Origin: Actinomycetota bacterium | GTDB taxonomy: Bacteria > Actinomycetota > Thermoleophilia > Gaiellales > Gaiellaceae | DNA: 63,756 bases | Assembly: GCA_005888435.1 (NCBI GenBank) | Contig: VAXO01000026.1 | Location: 1-63,756, forward strand | Direction of reading: 5' to 3' | Shown: positions 53,170 to 63,756 of the stretch, one piece after another | Layout of the letters: the number at the start of each line of letters is the position of its first letter | Numbering within the stretch: the stretch's first letter is position 1 | Notes under the pieces: generated by a model | Databases searched by the model: none | The model's input: only the letters and a program-made list of their open reading frames with translations | What the model was told of the DNA's origin: nothing | Program-made: the position numbers and the translations under genes

Positions 53170-53447
53170 GAGGTCGAAGAGGGAGGAAAATGGCCCAAAA
53201 AGGGGCCGTGGTCGCGCCAGTATAGATGAGCGTTGGTGCACACCGTTATCCACAGCCCGGCGTGTGCGAATTGCCTCCAAATATGACGAACCGTCACTAT
53301 TGCTCCACAGGTGTGGAGAGTGGTGTGGAGTGAGCGAAAGCCCTGCAAATCCGAGGGATTTCTTCCCCAGTTTCCACGCATTGTCGGCCGTCAGACACGC
53401 TGGTATGCTCGCCGCTCCCCCGAGGCGGAGAGGAGTGGTACAGCGGC
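53170..53447. other. Putative chromosomal origin (oriC) in the rpmH-dnaA gap
   Basis: Perfect DnaA box TTATCCACA (53246-53254) plus three TGTGGA-core near-boxes at 53301-53309 (TGCTCCACA), 53312-53320 (TGTGGAGAG), 53324-53332 (TGTGGAGTG); canonical neighbours. Confidence 0.7.
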
Positions 53448-54806
53448 GTGGATCGCCCAATCGAGCTGACCGCAGAGAGTCTTTGGAACGAGGTTGCCGG
53501 TCGGCTCAAAGGGGCCCTCAACGAGACCACGTACCGCACCTGGTTCGCCGAAGCGGAAGCCGCCGAGCTCTCGGACGACGCCTTCGTCCTCGGAGTGCCG
53601 AACGACTTCACGCGTGAGTGGATCGAAGGGCACTTCCTCGGCCTGATCGGGGCGGCGGTCCGCGACGTGACGGGACAGGAGCGGCGGGTCGCACTCTCGG
53701 TCCTCGAGCGCGTGCCCGTGGATACGCCCAGCCCGGCGGCGGAGGCGAAGCCGCGCCAGATGGGGGGCGCCGGCGACACGGGGATGAATCCGAAGTACAC
53801 GTTCGACCTGTTCGTCATCGGCTCGTCGAACCGCTTCGCCCACGCTGCCGCGTTGGCCGTGGCCGAAGCGCCGGCTCAGGCGTACAACCCGCTCTTCATC
53901 TACGGCGGCACGGGGCTCGGCAAGACGCATCTCATGCAGGCGATCGCGCAGTACGTCGGGGAGCACTCCAGCGACCTGTCCGTTCGCTACGTCACCAGTG
54001 AGACGTTCATGAACGACTTCATCAACTCCCTGCGCGACAAGCGGATCGAGGGGTTCAAGCAGCGTTACCGCACCTATGACCTGCTGCTCGTCGACGACGT
54101 GCAGTTCTTCGAGCACAAGGAGCGGATCCAGGAGGAGTTCTTCCACACCTTCAACTCGCTCTACGAGGCCGGCTCCCAGATCGTCATGTCCTCGGACCGC
54201 CCGCCACGCGACATCGCGACCCTGGAGGAGCGGCTCCGCTCGCGCTTCGAGTGGGGGTTGATCACCGACATCCAGCCGCCCGATCTCGAGACGCGCATCG
54301 CAATCCTGCGCAAGAAGGTCAAGACCGACGGCATCCACGTGCCGGATCCACAGGTCCTGTCCTTCATCGCGTCGCGTATCTCGACCAACATTCGCGAGCT
54401 CGAAGGAGCGCTCACCCGCGTCGTCGCGTTCTCCTCCCTGACGGGCCGCGCGCTCTCCGTCGAGCTTGCGGAGGACGTGCTCAAGGATGTCTTCCCGCAG
54501 GGGGAGGCCGCAGAGGTGTCGATCCGTCGCATCCAGGAGCTCGTCTCGGAGCGCTTCCAGCTGTCGATGGACGAGCTCTGCGGCGACAAGCGCTCCCAGA
54601 ACATCGTCTATCCCCGGCAGGTCGCGATGTACCTCTCCCGCGAGCTGACGGACTCCTCCCTCCCGAAGATCGGCAAGGAATTCGGCGGGCGCGACCACAC
54701 CACCGTGATCCACGCAACCTCCAAGATCGCGCGCCTGATCCGTGAGGACAGATCTGTCTACAACCTTGTGCAGGAACTGACCGCACGTGTGAAGCAGGTC
54801 CGGTGA
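53448..54806 (+). CDS. dnaA: Chromosomal replication initiator DnaA
   Basis: [53 protein letters not shown] ... [15 protein letters not shown]. Confidence 0.98.
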   Translation: MDRPIELTAESLWNEVAGRLKGALNETTYRTWFAEAEAAELSDDAFVLGVPNDFTREWIEGHFLGLIGAAVRDVTGQERRVALSVLERVPVDTPSPAAEAKPRQMGGAGDTGMNPKYTFDLFVIGSSNRFAHAAALAVAEAPAQAYNPLFIYGGTGLGKTHLMQAIAQYVGEHSSDLSVRYVTSETFMNDFINSLRDKRIEGFKQRYRTYDLLLVDDVQFFEHKERIQEEFFHTFNSLYEAGSQIVMSSDRPPRDIATLEERLRSRFEWGLITDIQPPDLETRIAILRKKVKTDGIHVPDPQVLSFIASRISTNIRELEGALTRVVAFSSLTGRALSVELAEDVLKDVFPQGEAAEVSIRRIQELVSERFQLSMDELCGDKRSQNIVYPRQVAMYLSRELTDSSLPKIGKEFGGRDHTTVIHATSKIARLIREDRSVYNLVQELTARVKQVR

Positions 54807-54934
54807 CGGTCCGGACCTGTTGATGTCCCCGACCTTTCCACCATCTGCATCCCCTGCGAGAATGGCTCAACCAACGGGGAGAAGGGCCTCGTCCACGACG
54901 TCCACACCCCCTATGACTACAACGAGGTTTTTAA

Positions 54935-56071
54935 ATGATTGAAAGCAACACCAACACCATGGTGGGGACGGGGATGAAAGTCGTCTGTCGCCGCGAGGAG
55001 CTCTCGCAGAAGCTCGGTGTCGTCGCGCGTGCCGTGTCGACACGTGCAAGCGTGCAGATCCTTTCCGGTGTGCTGCTCCGCGCCGAGGCGGGGCACCTGC
55101 ACCTCGCCGCCACCGACATGGAGCTGTCGCTGCGCTCCTCTCTCGAGGCGCAGGTCGAAGGCGACGGTGCGGTCGTCGTGCCCGGCCGGCTCCTGGTCGA
55201 GCTCGTGCGTCTGCTGCCGGACAGCGAGGTGACGATCGAGCATCGCGCCGACGAGAGCGTCGTGCGCATCACGTCGGGTCCGTCCGCGTCGACTCTGCAC
55301 ACGTATGCGGCGGAGGACTTCCCTCGTCTGCCCGACCTGGACGCGTTGGGCACGTTCACCGTCGATCGCGAGTCGCTGCTCGACACGGTCTCGCGCGTCG
55401 CACGCTCCGCGTCGCGCGACGAGTCGCGCCCCGTGCTGACCGGGATCCTCGTCCGGTTCGAGGCCGGCAAGATCGTGATGGCGGCGACCGACTCGTATCG
55501 CCTGTCCGTGAAGGAGACCGACCTGCCGGGTGACGTGCCCGAACTGGAGGCGATCATCCCGGCACGTGCGCTCGCGGAGCTCGCGCGCATCGCACAGGGC
55601 GGCGACACCATCGAGCTCGGCGTGCACGAGAACCAGGTTGTGTTCGCAGCCGACGACGTCTGGCTGACGACGCGCCGCATCGACGGGCAGTTCCCGAACT
55701 ACAAGCAGCTGCTCCCCGAGACGTTCGAGCACGAGCTGACGCTGCCGCGTAACGAGCTCCTCGACGTCGTCCGCCGCGTCGGCGTGATGGTGCAGCGCAC
55801 GTCGCCGATCCAGCTCCGCTTCGCGGAGGGCGAACTGACGGTGTTCGCGCGCACGCAAGACGTCGGCGAGGCGAAGGAATCGATTCCCGCGCAATTCTCC
55901 GGCGACGCAATGGAGATCGGGTTCAACGCCGAGTTCCTGCGCGAGGGGATCGAATCGATGAGCTCCGACGACCTGCGCCTGAAGCTGATCTCGCCGCTGC
56001 GGCCGGCCGTGATCGAGGGCGGCGAGGACGACCCGACGTATCTGATCATGCCGATCAGGCTGCCTGGCTAG
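54935..56071 (+). CDS. dnaN: DNA polymerase III beta subunit
   Basis: MKVVCRREELSQKLGVVARAVSTRASVQILSGVLLRAEAGHLHLAATDMELSL ... YLIMPIRL. Confidence 0.96.
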   Translation: MIESNTNTMVGTGMKVVCRREELSQKLGVVARAVSTRASVQILSGVLLRAEAGHLHLAATDMELSLRSSLEAQVEGDGAVVVPGRLLVELVRLLPDSEVTIEHRADESVVRITSGPSASTLHTYAAEDFPRLPDLDALGTFTVDRESLLDTVSRVARSASRDESRPVLTGILVRFEAGKIVMAATDSYRLSVKETDLPGDVPELEAIIPARALAELARIAQGGDTIELGVHENQVVFAADDVWLTTRRIDGQFPNYKQLLPETFEHELTLPRNELLDVVRRVGVMVQRTSPIQLRFAEGELTVFARTQDVGEAKESIPAQFSGDAMEIGFNAEFLREGIESMSSDDLRLKLISPLRPAVIEGGEDDPTYLIMPIRLPG

Positions 56072-56076
56072 GCGGT

Positions 56077-57138
56077 CTGATCGTCTCGGCAGTCTCCCTG
56101 CGCAACATCCGGTCGTACGCGCGCCTCGACCTCGACCTTCGGCCCGGTCTCGTCCTCGTAGTCGGCGAGAACGGCGCCGGCAAGACGAACCTGCTCGAGT
56201 CGCTGCACGTTGGCACGCAGGGATTTTCGCCCCGCACCCGGGCGGACGCGCAGCTCGTCCGCTTCGGAGAACGCGCGGGACGAGTCGCGCTGAAGGGGGC
56301 ACGCGGCGGCACGCCGCTCGAGCTGGAGCTGACGATCGAGGTCGGCGCCGCGAAGCAGGGAAAGGTCAACGGTGCGCCTTTGCGCGCGGCGGAACAGTTG
56401 CGCACTGAGGTTGCGACGCTTGTGTTCACACCCGACCGCCTCGCAGTCGTGAAAGGCGGCCCGGCAGTGCGCCGCGCGTACTTCGACCGCGCGCTCGGCC
56501 GGCTCGGACCTGCACGCGCACAGCTGTCGATTGAGTATGGGGCGGCGCTTGCGCAGCGGAACGCGGCGCTCCGCCGTGTTGCTGGCGGCTTCTCCTCGCG
56601 TGACGCGCTAACGCCCTGGACCGAGCAGGTCGCTGCGCTCGGCCGGCAACTCGTCGAAGCCCGAAGTGAAGTCCTCGCCGCGCTCGCCCCGGGATTCGCG
56701 GAGCGTGCCGACGAGCTCGGCCTGCCGGGTGCCCGCATGACGTACGACGGCGAGCCGCCCACCGTCGCCGCGCTCGAGGCACGGTTCGACCGCGATGTCG
56801 AGCGTGGCTCGACCGGTCTCGGCCCGCATCTCGACGACGTCGTCCTGACGAGCGCGACGCGCGATCTGCGCAGCTTCGGGTCGCAGGGCGAGCAGCGCCT
56901 GACGGTGCTTGCGTTGCTGCTCGCGGAGGCCGAGTTGATCGCCGAGCGCCGGGGGTTTCCGCCGCTGCTGCTTCTCGATGACGTTCTCTCGGAGCTCGAT
57001 CCGAACCGTCGCCGCGTACTGGCCGAGCGCGTTCAGGGCGTCGGCCAGACACTCGTGACCGCGACCCAGGCATCTTCGTTGCCGGTCGATCCGGCGCTGC
57101 TCTTGGAGGTCACACCCGGTTTGGTCAGGGCCGCGTGA
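56077..57138 (+). CDS. recF: DNA replication/repair protein RecF (non-canonical start)
   Basis: LIVSAVSLRNIRSYARLDLDLRPGLVLVVGENGAGKTNLLESLHVGTQGFSPRTR ... LLLLDDVLSELDPNRR; the ORF track starts only at 56380. Confidence 0.88.
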   Translation: MIVSAVSLRNIRSYARLDLDLRPGLVLVVGENGAGKTNLLESLHVGTQGFSPRTRADAQLVRFGERAGRVALKGARGGTPLELELTIEVGAAKQGKVNGAPLRAAEQLRTEVATLVFTPDRLAVVKGGPAVRRAYFDRALGRLGPARAQLSIEYGAALAQRNAALRRVAGGFSSRDALTPWTEQVAALGRQLVEARSEVLAALAPGFAERADELGLPGARMTYDGEPPTVAALEARFDRDVERGSTGLGPHLDDVVLTSATRDLRSFGSQGEQRLTVLALLLAEAELIAERRGFPPLLLLDDVLSELDPNRRRVLAERVQGVGQTLVTATQASSLPVDPALLLEVTPGLVRAA

Positions 57139-57572
57139 TGGACCGCGTCGGCGCCGCCGTGAGCCGCGAGCTGCGCCGCTTCGGACCGGCTGCGGGCATG
57201 GCGCCGATCGTCGAGGCATGGCCGCAGGCGGTCGGTGACATGATCGCGCGGAACGCCTGGCCCGCGCGTCTTGCTCGCGACGGCACGCTGCACGTGAACA
57301 CGACCGATTCGATCTGGGCGTTCGAGCTGAAGAGCCGCGCGGAGGAGATTCGCGAGCGTCTGGGGGAGCACGCGCCGCAGCGGCTCGCGTTTGCCGCCGG
57401 ACCGATCCCGGAGCCGCCCGAACCGTCCTCCGGGGACGCCGTGAAAGAGCCCCTCGAGCCCTCTGCCGAGCACGTCGCGGAAGCTGACTCACTCGCGCGA
57501 GTCATTCGTGACGAAGAGCTCCGCAAAGTGGTCGCAAAAGCGGCTGCTTTGAGCCTGGCAAAAGGCGGCTGA
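57135..57572 (+). CDS. dciA: DciA-like DUF721 protein
   Basis: MAPIVEAWPQAVGDMIARNAWPARLARDGTLHVNTTDSIWAFELKSRAEEIRERL; position between recF and gyrB. Confidence 0.82.
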   Translation: MMDRVGAAVSRELRRFGPAAGMAPIVEAWPQAVGDMIARNAWPARLARDGTLHVNTTDSIWAFELKSRAEEIRERLGEHAPQRLAFAAGPIPEPPEPSSGDAVKEPLEPSAEHVAEADSLARVIRDEELRKVVAKAAALSLAKGG

Positions 57573-57585
57573 CGACCGCTCGTTC

Positions 57586-62549
<4,964 letters not shown>

Positions 62550-62575
62550 CCCGGCCACAAATCTGCGGAATTTCG

Positions 62576-62596
62576 TCCCCGAAAGGGGGAGATTTT
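62576..62596 (+). terminator. Weak intrinsic terminator candidate after gyrA
   Basis: TCCCC-GAAA-(G)GGGGA hairpin followed by GATTTT. Confidence 0.35.
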
Positions 62597-62679
62597 GAAG
62601 AAACCCCTTCCCCCTCAGGAACAAGAGCTGTATACCTTTGAAACTAGGGGTTCCACTTTCCCAGGGAAATGAGGACGAC

Positions 62680-62994
62680 ATGGCAGCCAGTCGACAGGTA
62701 GATCTTCTCGAGCCGATCGACCTCGCTGAGCACCTCGGGAAGGTCGAGCTCTACCTCGGCCAGGTCTGTCAGATCGCCGGCATCTCCAAGATGCAGCTCG
62801 ACTACTGGACGAACAAGGCGCAGATCCCGACCAAGGGCAAGAAGCAGCGCATCTACGACATCGAAGCGCTCGAGACCGTCATGCTGATCAAACAGGCGAA
62901 GGACAAGGGCCTGAACCTCGGCGCAGCGATCGACGCGGCGCGGCGCTTCCGCGATCAGGGCCCCACGACGCCTCAGCCGGACGGGGCGGCCTAG
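62680..62994 (+). CDS. Small MerR-type helix-turn-helix protein
   Basis: LYLGQVCQIAGISKMQLDYWTNKAQIPTKGKKQRIYDIEALETVMLIKQAKDKGLNLGAAIDAARRF; no effector domain. Confidence 0.8.
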   Translation: MAASRQVDLLEPIDLAEHLGKVELYLGQVCQIAGISKMQLDYWTNKAQIPTKGKKQRIYDIEALETVMLIKQAKDKGLNLGAAIDAARRFRDQGPTTPQPDGAA

Positions 62995-63756
62995 CCGCTC
63001 AGCCGCCGCGCCGCCTCTTCGGGCGGCAGGGTGTTCACGAAGATCCCGGCGCCGAGCTCGAGGCCGGCGAGGATCGTCAGGCGCGGGAGCAGGACGAGGC
63101 GCCAGTCACGCTCGTCGTGCTCGAGCCAGGCGTTGAGCGGCACGGGGCCCTCGACGGTGTGCAGTCGACGGACAACGTCGACGAGCAACTGCAGCGCCGG
63201 CGCGACCAGCTCGCTCTCGACGCCGGCCGGATCCGGTGCCGCAGGCGCGATCACCGTCTCGTAGGGGAGGCGGCTCGCCCACGGGCAGCCGACGACGAGC
63301 CCGTCCTTCGCCGCGAACTCCTCGAGGCGCGGGCGCGTGCGCGCGGGCGGCGGCTCCGGCAGCCAGACGAGCTGCGAGTGCGAGTGCGGCAGGCTCGAGC
63401 CGGCCTCGCGGCCCTCGTTCACGAGTGCGTGCACGTAGCCGGGGTGCGCGGCGGCGCGGCGCCGCCAGGCCTCAGCGACGAGCTCCGGCTCGTCGTCCTC
63501 GAGCTCTGCGAGCGACCGCACGTGACGCCGGCTGTGGACGACGACCTCCTGGCGCTCGAGCGCCGGATACAGGTTGGGCACGACCCGCACGAGCCAGTCG
63601 CCCTCCTCCGGCAGCACGAGCGTCTGCGGCGGCGTCATCTCCTCGTGCCCGGCGCAGAACGGACATGTCGCGAGCTCTTCGGGCGTCGGCGGATCGAGCG
63701 TTGCGCGTGCGGCCCCGGGTCGCTTCGCCCGCCCGGGGGCGATCACGGCAATGCGG
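62991..63756 (-). CDS. GalT/HIT-like nucleotidyltransferase (5' end probably beyond window)
   Basis: RIAVIAPGRAKRPGAA, CPFCAGHEEMTP, VVPNLYPAL, LPHSHSQLVWLP, CPWASRLPYE. Confidence 0.82.
   Translation of the reverse strand, partial: RIAVIAPGRAKRPGAARATLDPPTPEELATCPFCAGHEEMTPPQTLVLPEEGDWLVRVVPNLYPALERQEVVVHSRRHVRSLAELEDDEPELVAEAWRRRAAAHPGYVHALVNEGREAGSSLPHSHSQLVWLPEPPPARTRPRLEEFAAKDGLVVGCPWASRLPYETVIAPAAPDPAGVESELVAPALQLLVDVVRRLHTVEGPVPLNAWLEHDERDWRLVLLPRLTILAGLELGAGIFVNTLPPEEAARRLSG

Noticed and set aside
53193-53212. GGCCC-TTTTT-GGGCC hairpin in the rpmH leader considered as an L34 attenuator
   Set aside because: T-run is in the loop, the following tract is only ATTTTCC, and there is no further support; too weak to claim.

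Overview
GC-rich, gene-dense chromosomal window from an actinobacterium-like genome. Protein content suggests a deep actinobacterial lineage such as Thermoleophilia, but this is inference. The right half holds the replication-origin neighbourhood in canonical order: parB-parA-rsmG-jag-yidC-yidD-rnpA-rpmH-[oriC]-dnaA-dnaN-recF-dciA-gyrB-gyrA. The left part holds ftsH (cut by the window edge), an NAD/tryptophan block (pncA-pncB-DUF1385-M20-tryptophan 2,3-dioxygenase), rarA, a fused EtfB-EtfA, arginase, a heme/cytochrome-c biogenesis operon (hemD-C-A, ccsA/hemX, ccmD-C-B-A, ubiA), molybdopterin genes, two trehalose-type glycosyltransferases, an RsbW-like kinase, HtrA, a two-component system, sortase E, surface-glycan glycosyltransferases, a PBP1A and a PKD/L,D-transpeptidase. 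Two tRNAs were found (Phe-GAA, Ile-GAT). I saw no CRISPR array, rRNA, prophage or intact transposon. The most interesting non-genic signal is a dispersed family of about 60-nt two-hairpin repeats. Their TRAGGCG 'head' abuts start codons or supplies stop codons; one pair is inverted around rnpA and another around an MBL-DUF2203 pair. Other points: a terminator-like hairpin forming the whole predicted gyrB leader, recF with no ATG/GTG/TTG start, a sigma-B-type promoter in front of an RsbW gene, a LAGLIDADG relic, an MFS gene reading antisense through tRNA-Phe, and a TDO-coupled M20 hydrolase in an NAD locus.
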